Of a stretch of 64,000 bases of DNA, positions 43,034-53,828 are shown piece after piece. Below the pieces are notes generated by a model that was not told the origin of the DNA, ran no database searches, and saw only the letters and a program-made list of their open reading frames with translations. The stretch is from Schizochytrium sp. TIO01 (Eukaryota > Sar > Bigyra > Thraustochytrida > Thraustochytriidae). Numbering within the stretch: the first letter of the stretch is position 1; every line of letters starts with the position of its first letter. The position numbers were made by a program, and so were the translations under genes. The stretch lies in contig SMSO01000014.1 of the NCBI GenBank assembly GCA_004764695.1, forward strand, positions 4,680,845 through 4,744,844. The letters are read 5' to 3'.

Positions 43034-44717
43034 ATGGAGGGGCAAGCGTGGCATTTGGTGAATGACGGCACGGCTTGGAGCTCTGTCTACCTTGTGTGTG
43101 GCGACGGGGTTCTCAGTTTATTTGAGGAAGACGATGGCGAACCAAGCATCCCAATGCGTTTTGGAGGAATGTCATCCAACGAACTTGTGCTCACTGAAGA
43201 TCAAGAAGGACCTGCAGCAGATGCGCACCTCGGACCCAATGAGGCTGGTGCACCGTCGAATTTTGGCTTCTCGGTCGTCAAAGGGAGTATACACCTGAAA
43301 TTCTGTGCCTCGTCTAAGCAGGATCTAATCAAGTGGAGAAAGTGCATAAAGAACGAATCAGGTGCAAGCTCTGCGCCGCCTCCAGCACCTGCGGATGACT
43401 CTCAGGCACAACAGCTCCAAGGAGAAATTCCACTTCCAGCACCTATGCCTATGCCGTCATCCTCGATGGAGACATCAACAGGTCAGATCAGGAAAGATCA
43501 ATCAGGGCCAGGTAGTGTGAATGCTCCTAACTCACCGATGTCTGGAGGAAGTTCTGAAAATGGCTCAGAAGCTCATGAAGAAGATAATCTTGGCGACGAT
43601 GAGGACAATGGGAATGAGGATGAAGATAACCATGACACTGAGGAGGAGAGCGTTGTAGAGATGACTTACCACGGGGATGAAAACCAACATAAAAGCGATA
43701 GCGAAATCGAAGACGCTGAGGAGAGTTCCCAGCAGCATTATTTTAGTGACCAGGAGATGCGTCGTCGCGAACAAGAGCATCATGGCGAAGACTTTCGAGC
43801 CATGGACGAAGAAAAAAGTGTAGACCCAACTATTTGTGCAGCCCCCGGTGAGGTTGAAAGTGTGCATGGGTCTGTATATAATGAAGGTCACTCACAACTT
43901 GACGAGTTCGATCGAGAGCAGACAAAACTTCCGACTCCTCCTCCACGCTACACCGCAGCTCCACCACCACGGGTAGAAGCGCCATATGTTGGTGCACAGG
44001 AGCCGCACCTTATGCAGACGATTGTGATTCACTATGGTGATACGGAAGTACACATTTCATTTAGAAACCAAAATGATCTCAATCGAGTGACTGTTACAGA
44101 ACTTAAAGGCAGTATGTGCATGAAATTGAATGCAGAGCCAGATGCAGAATACTTCCTTCGCCCTAGTGAAGTTGACCTCTTGCTGGGTAATGCTGTACTC
44201 CGCGAGCATTGGTGCGGGAGAGACTTTGGACTTCGGGGAGGACTACACTTACAATCTAAGCGTCGCACCGCAAGACCCTATGGAAGTTTGGGTGGTGGCA
44301 TCAATACCGTGAGGGTCGTTGCTCAAATCAGAGCCGGTGGTCGAGAGATTCCTGTGCAAGTTCGCGATGGAGAGCGCGTGGAAGATGTTGCTGAAGCCCT
44401 AGGGAAAACAGCTTGGTCTCGATGAGCCTCGCCAGATGGCTTTTTTGATGGAGATTTATCGTCAAAGAGGCGACCGTTTTGCTTCTGAAAACGCTAGTTT
44501 AAAAAACCAGGTTGGTGAGCTTCTGCACCGCACCAAGTCTCAACGCTTGGGTAAGGCGAGTAACCCTGTCTCACAAGGCTCTCAGGAGTCATATGAGGCG
44601 CTCTTGGACAGGGCTGCAGAGCGAATCCAAGCCCTTGAACGCGAGAAGAAGCAACTCGCAGATCAAGTTTTTCAACTTCGCATCTTGAATGCAGAACGTT
44701 TGTCTGTGTTGGAATAA
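43034..44717 (+). CDS. PH-domain / coiled-coil protein, one gene split by an apparent +1 frameshift
   Basis: First frame: 43034-44425, 463 aa. Residues about 1-106 fit a PH domain (W..VYLVCGDGVLSLF near the start, a last helix LIKWRKCIKN), which may bind phosphoinositides or proteins. Then come a Pro/Ser-rich and a very acidic low-complexity region, and from about residue 320 a compact region with ubiquitin-like beta-strand patterns (IVIHYGDTEVHISF; REIPVQVRDGERVEDVAEALG). The second frame (ATG 44436, 93 aa, to TAA 44717) is a coiled coil (ASLKNQVGELLHR; AAERIQALEREKKQLADQVFQL). The second frame opens at 44403, before the first ends, and reads GKQLGLDEPRQ straight into the coiled coil. Skipping one A in the run of four at 44405-44408 joins them into about 560 aa. 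This is a likely homopolymer error, or a real +1 shift. The function is unknown. Confidence 0.7.
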
Positions 44718-45196
44718 ATGACCTTTACACAAATTAAAAATTCGAATAGCATTAAGATTTTGCAACTTCAGGACTCATATATCTATATTCTGTAGTGCAC
44801 GTTGCATTCCAAATTTCCAAACTTTGAAAAGAAAAGAACAAGAATGAATTAGAACTTAGTTTTCCATGGCAAATAGATTCTATGTATTTCACTTTGGTCA
44901 ACCATCACGTTCTTCTTGAACATTGAGTTCAGATCTCATGTTACTGATGCAAGCATTGAGTTTCTTGTTTTTGCACAGACATCACCTTGCTTGAAACAGA
45001 TACGAACTCTATTCTTGAGGATACTTTGTATACAAAAAAGCATTTTCACTAGACTGAGGTTACTCCTTCTATTCTTTCACTTGAGTTCAAACACAATCAG
45101 AGCACATCACTTATATTAGTACAAATATGAAAGTGTAGAAGTGCAGTCCTTCGGCACTCATACCATTATCAAAATAAAATTATTACACAAATACTG
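44718..45196. other. Convergent intergenic region
   Basis: A 0.48-kb AT-rich gap between the 3' ends of the PH/coiled-coil gene and the minus-strand coiled-coil gene. Nothing else is seen. Confidence 0.7.
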
Positions 45197-46669
45197 TTAG
45201 ATTGACTCTAATAACAGCGAAAGGCCAAAGTCGGTTCGAGCTTGCTTACTTGACGCAGTCTTTGATGCTGCTGCTGCTGCTGCTTCTTTTTGCTCGCTGA
45301 TCTTACTTTCATGCTGGGCTATTCGCCTCTCCACTTGTTCCTGCTGTTGTTTTGGCGATTTTGAAAGTAAACTTGGAGAGGTCGGGGATGCACAAGAGGG
45401 AAACAGTCTATCTTGAAGGAGTTGGTAAACCTCTTCTTGTTCAAGTAGGCGCTCAAGAACCCTGCGGCGATCCAGTGATGTGAAGTTATCGAATTGAATA
45501 ATGCGTGCCTCGCGGTCCTCAAGCTGTATAGATTGCTCCGAGCGTACCTCGCCGCCCATCTTTTTAGATTGTGCGCGCTTGGCTCGTTCTTTGCGACGCA
45601 GAATATCCTTTTTGACATCTTCAACACACTGTGAAAAGAGATCTTGAAGATTGGATCGCTCAGTACGCTCGACTACAATTTGTGCGCGCAATTCGCGCAC
45701 CTGCTCCTTCTCCCGTTGAACCTGTTCCCTCAACTGTCTCATCGTTCTCTTGGCAGATGCCGCCTGTTCATCATGAGCAGTGTTCATAAGCATCATCGGG
45801 GCTTCGTATAATTGAGGCTGCTGATCGCCTTCAAAAAGGCTCTTCTGAGATCCTGAGCGTTCGTACGATGGCGTGTTGTAAAATCCAACACTTGACTTAG
45901 ACAGAGCGCTGGATTTTGACGGAAAGTGTTTGTGCGAATCTAAGCCACTATTCATGCCAAGCTGGTTTTGGGAATGACTATTACGAATGGGTGGTGCAAG
46001 TTGTGAAGCTTGGTTATTTGAGGGTATCCCTGACTCCAAGGCAAGGATTTGTGTAGATGAACGTGGGCCGCCAACACTCGCTTCGGGGCCTAGGTGCATC
46101 TCAAGTTCTGTACGTAAGAGCTTGTTTTGCTTTTTAGCTGACTTTAGCTGATTTTCGAGCCATGAACGATCTTCATCAACCGACTCAAGCTTCTCTTCCA
46201 TGAATTTAATTTCCTTTTTCATAGACGTTGCATAAGCGTCGAGCCGCAGAGCTTCTTTACGGAACCAATCACGTTCCTGTGTCAATTGTTTGATTTTCTC
46301 ATCGCGTTGTAGTTCAAGCTCAGCATTTTGAACCTTTGTACGTAGCTCTTGCAGTTCCTTTTGAACATTATACATGTGAGCTCGATATGCAGAAAGAAAT
46401 TCGGTTTCTTGCTTCTTCAATACATCTGATACCTTTTCCGAAAGCGAACCTACGACATGGCTAAGCTGGTGATGGAGTTCTTCAACTCTACCCATACCAC
46501 TGACACTAGCGACAAGGGCTTGGCGTGCCTCCATTGCAGCCATGTTTATTGTAGTGTTTTCTGTGCCTCGAAGAGAGGTAAGAAAAGTCTCTTTGTCAAC
46601 TTCTACATTGCTTGCGCCCGAGCTGGCAACCATTGCCCCATGCGAGGCTCCGTCTGCACCTTCTCCCAT
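45197..46669 (-). CDS. Coiled-coil protein of unknown function, 490 aa
   Basis: Mostly coiled coil. A short Ala/Gly/Ser-rich head is followed by a long heptad region (about residues 65-200), with conserved-looking blocks FLSAYRAHMYNVQKELQELR and QERDWFRKEALRLD, and then WLENQLKSAKKQNKLLRTELE. A Ser/Asn/Gln-rich linker follows (about 205-295), a second coiled coil (about 300-365), a FDNFTSLDRRRVLERLLEQEEVYQLL block near 400, and a Gln/Glu/Ala-rich tail. The pattern is typical of conserved ciliary or centrosomal coiled-coil proteins, but I cannot name the family. The ORF opens one codon earlier at a GTG; the ATG at 46669-46667 is the likely start. It is intronless and divergent from the ARL6-like gene, which fits a shared ciliary theme but does not prove it. 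Confidence 0.85.
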   Translation of the reverse strand: MGEGADGASHGAMVASSGASNVEVDKETFLTSLRGTENTTINMAAMEARQALVASVSGMGRVEELHHQLSHVVGSLSEKVSDVLKKQETEFLSAYRAHMYNVQKELQELRTKVQNAELELQRDEKIKQLTQERDWFRKEALRLDAYATSMKKEIKFMEEKLESVDEDRSWLENQLKSAKKQNKLLRTELEMHLGPEASVGGPRSSTQILALESGIPSNNQASQLAPPIRNSHSQNQLGMNSGLDSHKHFPSKSSALSKSSVGFYNTPSYERSGSQKSLFEGDQQPQLYEAPMMLMNTAHDEQAASAKRTMRQLREQVQREKEQVRELRAQIVVERTERSNLQDLFSQCVEDVKKDILRRKERAKRAQSKKMGGEVRSEQSIQLEDREARIIQFDNFTSLDRRRVLERLLEQEEVYQLLQDRLFPSCASPTSPSLLSKSPKQQQEQVERRIAQHESKISEQKEAAAAAASKTASSKQARTDFGLSLLLESI

Positions 46670-47495
46670 CACGTCTATTCAAGCTTGTGATAAATCAAGC
46701 TTGAAGATTGAATGCACCAGACTGGTTGTAAATAAAATTGGAAATCCTTCCTTCAAATGAGGCAATTAATTGTCAACGAGCTTTACAAATCTTTAAACTC
46801 TCCGTGCACTTGGTGGCAAAGTCTTGATAAAATCACCTTTCGTCGTATGTGGGCTTTGACACCCTTGGCCCTGTGCTGACGTTGTATGCAGAAGCGCCAC
46901 TTGCTTGTGTCACGTTGCAAGGCTGCGTAACAATCCAAAAAATAATTGCGGCCAGCGTGCAGGGTTTCCAAAGCGGTGGATGATCAAGCACATAGACGTA
47001 TCCTCTTCACAATAGCCGTAGGAGGTTTTTATTGCATACTCTCTTCTCTTTGTCCAAGAGAAATGACACGAGAACACTGCAATTCTTTTGTAAGGTGTGT
47101 ACTGTGGCATTTTCCTAGCAATAGGAATGGTGTCTGTGCCTATTGCGCGTTTCTTCAGAAGATCCGTTGGACCTCTTTATAGACCATTTAGGGGATAGTA
47201 CTTCTCAACGCCATTTTGGCTTTCGCGATCCCCCTTTTACCTTGCAGATTTGATAGATAATAGACTTATGGGAAAGGGACCCGCTTATCAAAGGCAAATA
47301 GAGAAAAGAGAGTCCGGGTCTGGGGGATAGCTGAGTTTCCTATTGAGGTCTGGTGGTTGACGACTTCATCAATCACAATTGAGACTAGCGTTTGCATTTG
47401 AGACTTTCTGGGGTGGTGGCGAAAGGACTCTGCCTGAGCGCACTTGACGCTTATCACGAAGAACTCCACAAGAGAAAACTATTTATCACATCACA
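46670..47495. promoter_or_regulatory. Divergent intergenic region, coiled-coil / ARL6-like GTPase
   Basis: 0.83 kb between two start codons pointing apart, so it should hold both promoters. Minus-strand frames of 62-66 codons occur at 46783-47110, but they lack a shared frame, splice sites or a motif. No known promoter element could be assigned. Confidence 0.55.
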
Positions 47496-48998
47496 ATGGG
47501 CAAACATGATAAGGATCGCAAGGCTTCTAGGAAATCGTCGCGACGAACGAAGCGAGATTCAATGACATCAAAGACAAGCTTGAAGTTTGATGACGACAGC
47601 ATCAGTGACGCCGGGGATGCAGGAAAAGGCCATGATGCAGAGGAACGGGGAGCTTTATCAAAAGTTGATCCTGATGAAGACGAAGATGCTGTGTCGCGCC
47701 TGGAGAAGGGTCTCTTGGACAAAAGTGGGGAACGTCGACAAAGGATAATGGCACACACTGGCTTTTGCTTGCATGTGTTATACGATATGAAAGCTATTCT
47801 AGATAGCCTATTCGATATAACAGCATGGAGATCCTTAGGTCGCTTGGTTTTTGCTTTTAGGTCAACCCAATACCAGGACGTCGTGCTTTCTCTTGTTTCT
47901 CTTGTAATCACCAGTACCCTAGGGAGTCAATATGAACGCAAGACAGTGCAGCTTCCGGTTGTTTCACTTGCAGTTGCTGGTAAGTAGAGCGTTATGTTGT
48001 CTGTTTCGAGAAGATGACCTAGATAATGACCTGCGGGGACTATATTGAATTCATAGACTAACGAATGCAACATGCTGTTTGCAATCACTTTCCCATTTGA
48101 TTTGCAAAACACAGTGCTAAGTTTGCCAGTTCCTTTTGCTGGAATTTCGGCAAGTTTCAGGCTTCGGCAAACGACAATTCAGGCAGTTGTACTCTATGCA
48201 CTGGTAGCCAAAATTGTGTATTCTGCTTTGCTTTTGTGGTACTTGCACCGGGCAGTTGCTGCCGATTTGGAGGTTGTGTTCCCTGAGACAGTCTTGGCGA
48301 TCTTGCGAATAATTCTAGGGTTCTTCATCATTGTTTTTGGCATTCTTTCAAGCAACAAAATATCGGAAATGAAACGTCTTCGCAAAACTGTGCTCTTAAT
48401 CGGGCTTGATGGACACGGGAAGTCACTTCTGGTGGATACTAGTTTGCCGTTGAGTATGTCTCGCGCTGGGCGGTTTGGAACACGAACCTCAGACCAATGG
48501 GAAGTAAATCCTACGGCAGGGCTAAGTATGCATGAGTTTCGTAAATTTGATTCTTTTTGGAGAGTATGGGACATGTCTGGCAATGGGCGAGGCCGTGAAC
48601 TTTGGCCGTTTTATTACGGGAGTGTTGATGCAATCTTCTTTGTGATTGACTCTACAGATCTTGAACGTCTAGCTGTGGTTAAACACGAGTTTTTCCGCAT
48701 GACAGAGCATCCTGACGTGCGACGTAAGGCTCCCATTTTAATTGTGGTTCTCAATAAAACAGACCTGTCTGACTCAACAAAGCTGAAAAAAGATATTAAG
48801 AGCAAGAATCCAGAGGATCCTCAATATATTTCTCATGATATGTCAAAGATTTCTCCATCGCAAATACGTCAACTTTTGAAATTCGATACGCTCTCTCAGC
48901 ATTACAAACTCCACGTGCAAGTAGCTTCGGCTTTGCAAGGATTCGGCATGGATGAAGCCTTGCAGTGGCTTGCAAACACTCTTTCATTAAGGCCTTGA
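47496..48998 (+). CDS. Membrane-anchored ARL6-like small GTPase, 455 aa, one intron
   Basis: Exons 47496-47979 and 48115-48998. The intron has GTAAGT and CACAG ends and splits a codon after its first base (Val162). The first 85 residues or so are charged and likely cytosolic. Hydrophobic segments at about 130-145, 150-173, 184-206 and 222-241 suggest several membrane passes. The GTPase domain starts near 250. It has P-loop GLDGHGKS (258-265), switch II WDMSGNGRGRELW from residue 313, NKTD (375-378) and a final SALQGFGMDEALQWL helix. The MSGxGRxRxLW switch II and the following YY...AIFFVIDSTD closely follow ARL6 (BBS3), which recruits the BBSome to membranes. Odd points: ARL6 itself is a soluble 186-residue protein, and Asn318 stands where the catalytic Gln normally is. 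SR-beta also joins a membrane anchor to an ARF-like domain but has a different switch II. Confidence 0.85.
47980..48114 (+). other. Intron of the ARL6-like gene, 135 bp, phase 1
   Basis: Donor GTAAGT at 47980, acceptor ACACAG ending at 48114, and a CTAAC-like branch site near 48058. A second acceptor, GCCAG ending at 48129, is 15 bases downstream and keeps the same frame, so the use of either gives a protein differing by five residues. Confidence 0.85.
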
Positions 48999-51900
48999 AT
49001 TGTACTGGGTTTTCAAGATGAATCCTTGGTTTGTTACAAGAAATGATTGATTTATCTCAAGGAAAGTGATACTTTTCTGAGCGAAAGTTTTCTCCGCATT
49101 CCGAGACGACGAGCTCCTGATCTTGGTAATTATCTCAAGAAAGGAAGATATGTGTCAGTGGATGATATCTATCTTGTGGCGTAGTACCTACGAGGCACTT
49201 GACAATTTGCAATAGTAATACAAACAAAATTATAGGATGTCGTGTTTACAAATAGGTAGTGTTCGTTACTCAGAGTTGTCTTGGTAGTTTTTGAAACAAG
49301 AATGTGCTACATCAATATGTTCTGGCTGTTAATTCTATTAGTTCTTTTACCCTTTAAATCTGAAATCATTAAAATTTTCCAAAGTGTGTTCGGAGCTTGA
49401 TCATGGCACACGCATTTCAGACTTCCTTGGTAGTTCTTGATGGACTCCGAGGGTGTTTCCATGCATACTCCTTGATCTTATCATTAATAACACTTCTTCG
49501 CCAGCGTTCCGAGTTGCTCGAGGCAGATTTCCTAGCCAATAGCAAATTAAACCAAGGGATTGCACTCCCTGACTACAGACAGCACCCTCCATATGCTTCT
49601 AATCTCGAGTACCTTCGGTCCCTGGACTTTATCCATTTTGGTGCAAATTAAAATTCCCGTTAACGTTTCAAGTTCAATTTATCAAATGGCGGCTAAGGTT
49701 TTCGCCTTGCCCACGCTCTTCCAAGTTCGTCAGTTATTTCTATACTTCTACATTAGAATTCATGTGCAGCGTGATGGTTCTTCAAATCCTTGAATTCGAA
49801 TTTCCTTCCGCGCACCTTTAGAAAATCAGGAGTGGTGCACACCTTCTTCCCCACACCCCTTGTGGTTAAATTGCTGTTTCGAAACTCTGCAGGAAGGCAT
49901 TATTGCTGGCAATCTGCCTCTTCTAGCAGGCCGGTTTTCTTCTCTTTTGCCTCATGAGCTAAGAATTTTGCTGTGAGGTCGAACATCATGATGCCATGGC
50001 CTGAAGATTGATTGTTGCATTCACTGTGTTTAGACCTATCTTGATTAGCAAAAGAGCGAGAAGTTCGAAGTTCTCTGCTCCCACTTGTATTTTTTGCCGT
50101 GAACCGCAATCTTGTTCTGTTGATTTTACAAGTTAAAAAAGAAAAAGAGAAAGAAAAGAATTAAAAAGCATTACAAGTCGTTTAAATTAAACTAATATTT
50201 TTTTCTTTTAAATACAAAAATGCAAAATAAACTTAATAATAAAAATAAAAATGCTACATGTTCTCGTTCTAGATGTGATATCCGAACCTACGGATGGGGC
50301 CACAGTATAAAGCTGACGCTGGAGACACTGCTCCATCTGTGAACAACCTCCCTGCCTGTGCTTGTGTCAATAGAATATTTTGCTCAACATTTCATCTTGC
50401 AGGGCTCTTTCATCTGGGGACGCACCGAGTAAACCCCCCAACTAAAAACGCTTTCTTGTAGTGCCGTACTGATCAAACCTTCTGCTGCAACTGCAACCCT
50501 TTCAAAAGACACGATTTATCATCAGGATCAGGGTGTAAACGTCTACGGCACTGTAGAAGGAAGAGCGAAATGATAATCATAGTAGGTAGGTACTGCTTCT
50601 GCTTTTTTCTTTTTACTACAGCGCGTGCAGCACTTCGAAATGCAGCGCGTGCAGATAATATTTACTTTGACGGGTTCTGTTAACAAAAATGGCTCAGGTT
50701 GCGAGGCGCTCAGAGAGGGAAGGCAAAGAAGAAGGAAGTCGGGGGCGGCCCTCGCTCGCACACATCATGATGGTTTTGATTTATTCCTTTCCAAGTTCCA
50801 GACACCACTGCTCGCCGCAGAAGCAGCTCGTGGCAGTAGGTTTATTCGTTGTGCAGCTCAGCTCGAGCAGCTCTCAATCCAGACGAAGAACATGAGTTAA
50901 AGCGGCTCGGAATAGGAAGCAACTTCAGAGCTCCGAGGTAAAGTTAGAACAAGTTTTCCAGATAGATTTGTCAGAACCTCAGGGACGAGGTTCTTGATCT
51001 TCGACGAGCTCGCCTTCAGAAGCTGGTAGTTGCGATAGTAGATCTCATTTCATCCCAGAGCGCACACACTGGCAATTATGGTAGGTGGCCTACGAGGCGA
51101 GTTCTACGTCGTGAAAGCCCATCTATTTGAAAGAACGAAGAGACTTCAGAATCCTGTCCTGAGGAGGATATCGTCGCTAATATTACTTTTATTAGGGCTC
51201 TTGATATTGTAAGAAAGCCACAGTCACCGCCCTATATTAAAAAATAAATAAAAAGTAACTTGAAGTAGCAGCTTTTTCACCATCTCAAATGAGTAGGATA
51301 GTTTGATGGTGCCTTCTAAATGTAGTGCAATGTCCTTCAAGAAACTCTTAGCAAGGGTTCAACAGCTAGAATCCGAACAGAAAGAGAGCGAGTGCGTGCG
51401 AATCCCGCAATCCCTCGCTCGCTTCGCACACCAGGGAATATTGATTGCCCGATTGAATACTCACGAGTCACGAGCCATGATTGTCGTGTCCCTCCAGAAT
51501 GTTCCCATTGGTTTAAGGTGACACCATCAATCCCTTGAGGGCTCTTTGGTTTGGGCTTCGCCACGTCATACTTCTATATGAGATGGTTTTCACGAAAATA
51601 GTGTGGGACCGGCATGAATCTTGGGCGAGGCTGGCGATGACGAGTTATTGACCATCGTAAAGTGTTTGAGCTTACCCAACCTTTAGTTTCTTCTAGAGAG
51701 CAAACTTTGGCAGCGCAGCAACGAACATGTCAGTGAGTATCCAATGCAAAGTTTAGGATGCTTTGCGACAATGGTTACATCATATCCGAGTCGTGGGGCA
51801 GGAGCACACCGGTGCATATCGAGAGCTTCTTTCGAGTAGTGCTAAAGAAGTCATGGATGAAAACCCAAGCTAACAAGCTATTGAAGTAAATAAGTGGCGT

Positions 51901-52082
51901 TTCACGGTTAGAAGATTATTAAGCACCAAGTAGCAAACTTTGGTCTAAACGCTCACAGTGTAACTTGAGAGCGATGATTGTGCAAGCTCTCAATTTTAAA
52001 GTAATACACACACTTTTCCCATTATTTTCAAGGTATTTTAACTTGAAACAAACTTCTTTCAAGTAAAAAACTCTTCAATTGG
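48999..52082. other. Second gene desert, first part
   Basis: About 3.1 kb without a supportable gene. It is AT-rich near 50110-50260, and the microsatellites are few here. Small frames (for example 49403-49651 plus, 51303-51521 plus) show no motif. The ARL6-like 3' UTR should lie in the first few hundred bases. Confidence 0.5.
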
Positions 52083-52109
52083 AAAAAAAAAAAAAAAAAA
52101 AAAAAAAAA
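52083..52109 (+). repeat. Poly-A run of 27
   Basis: A pure run of 27 A followed by GAATGAAGAAGAAG. It could be a slippage tract or the tail of an old retrocopy; I saw no target duplication or recognisable upstream body. Confidence 0.9.
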
Positions 52110-53454
52110 GAATGAAGAAGAAGAAAGAACAGCGTCTAGAGTGATTCAGGTAAGCCATGGAATCAACCCGTGATACGACATAGACTCAAAAAAGAAAGCC
52201 CCGAACGAGAAAATCATTCATTCCCTGTGCAAAGGAGCAGGATCTGTAATTAGGGTCGCAAATTCGCCATTCGAGAAATTAATCCTTGTAAGCCTGCGGA
52301 GTGGCTCATTATGAATTCAATCAAATAATCCAACTTGAATTTAAAAGTTGCTCGTTCCAGTAACTAGTACAGGGTGCAGTCCTCCGGGAAACTCTGTATG
52401 GCGGGGTGTGCCTTCATGAAGACGGACGGTTTGCTGCTACTGCCTACCAACATTTGCCAAAGGTAAGGAACGCTTAGTATATGTTATCATGATGCATGCG
52501 TTTCTTTCAACGTAGTGACGTAAGGTATCTTAATTTAGGACTGGCAAAAGTCGCTTAGTTTGGGGGTAGACAGACACCCCGTTCCGAAGATACGCTCGGG
52601 GGTAGTTTGTTCAAGCCACCGGCATGAGGTGTGTTACAAAAGGAGATATCATCTTAATTTCGGCGGCTTTCAATCGTCAACTTAAATTTCAATCCAAGCA
52701 CAATTTCCTCACACAACTGCGTTAATGGAGTGTTGCGAACGGCAATACATTCTTCATACGTCTGCCTTGACGGAGCCCCTGTTTCCCTGCACTCAGTAAA
52801 CCATGGTGGGTATCTCCCTACCTACTGTTTGCTTGTTGCTTGCTTGCACGAATGCAACTTGAAAGTCGAGGAATGGACATAATCTTGGCAGGAGGTTTTT
52901 GTCTCCTGAGATCGACCCTGCCACGCGCAATCGCACTGGATCTGACACTGAGTACCTCCAATTAGAATCAAGCCAACCTGAAATTATCAGCATGGACGTT
53001 GAATCCGTCGATTGTCTGCAGTATCTTCAAGTTCGCCACAAGGGTGATGAAGACATATATGCTTCTTCAGAAAACATAAAAGGATGGATCCTGGGTACTA
53101 TAGTGGTTCTTGTGTGTTTTGCACACCTTGCAGAGGGACTATAATCTTCGGTCCTGCGATTCATGTGCAAAAGAGCTCGGAACTCCTTCTCCTCCAGACA
53201 GCGTGAAGATCGTGCAGCTCACAGACCATGCTGCAATCAATCGCCGGACCTCTGTTCCATCAGGCAGTCAATGTCATCCAACTTGAGTCGCTAATTAATT
53301 AGTCTTTATGATCTGCTTTGGAAGGGACGGGTATCTCCAACCTTGAGACAGATTAAAAGGATAATTTGCGCTTCCGATGTGTCGCAGGGGTCAGTCAAAC
53401 CGGCCAAAAGACGCTTGCAGCAGACAGACAAGTGGGTAGAAAAGGGATTAAGAG

Positions 53455-53503
53455 AGTGAGCGAGAGAGTGAGAGAGTGAGTGAGTGAGTGATTGAGTAAG
53501 TGA
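53455..53503. repeat. (GAGT)n/(GAGA)n tract
   Basis: GAGT and GAGA units. It is complementary to the TCAC array at 53775, 270 bp away, so the pair is an inverted repeat. Confidence 0.9.
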
Positions 53504-53774
53504 CCGCATCGTTTCGTAGTCCGCAGGTCGTGAGTCGTGGGCACACCATTCTAATTTGACAGTGAACACGACGACATTCGACCTACTACCAAACTCCATT
53601 TTTGCCAGAAACATTTTATTACTTATTTATTTATTATTTATTTATTCATGTGTTAATCCAAAAATAAAAAAAAGATATCTATATACTAAAAATGATTTTT
53701 AATTTTTTAATGAAAATCAGATTGCCTTACTCACCCACTCAACTTGTTCCTGCGATTGAGCGAGAGATCGCAGG

Positions 53775-53828
53775 CACTCACTCTCTCACTCACTCACTCA
53801 CTCACTCACTCACTCACTCCCTCACTCC
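53775..53828. repeat. (TCAC)n microsatellite
   Basis: About eleven TCAC units with two imperfect ones. Confidence 0.93.

Noticed and set aside
46670-46672. GTG start for the minus-strand coiled-coil protein
   Set aside because: An ATG follows directly as the next codon.
46783-47110. Minus-strand frames of 62-66 residues
   Set aside because: They are in different frames, lack clear splice sites or an initiating ATG, and sit in a divergent promoter region.
49403-49651. 82-codon plus-strand frame
   Set aside because: No motif and no codon bias; could be chance in AT-moderate DNA.
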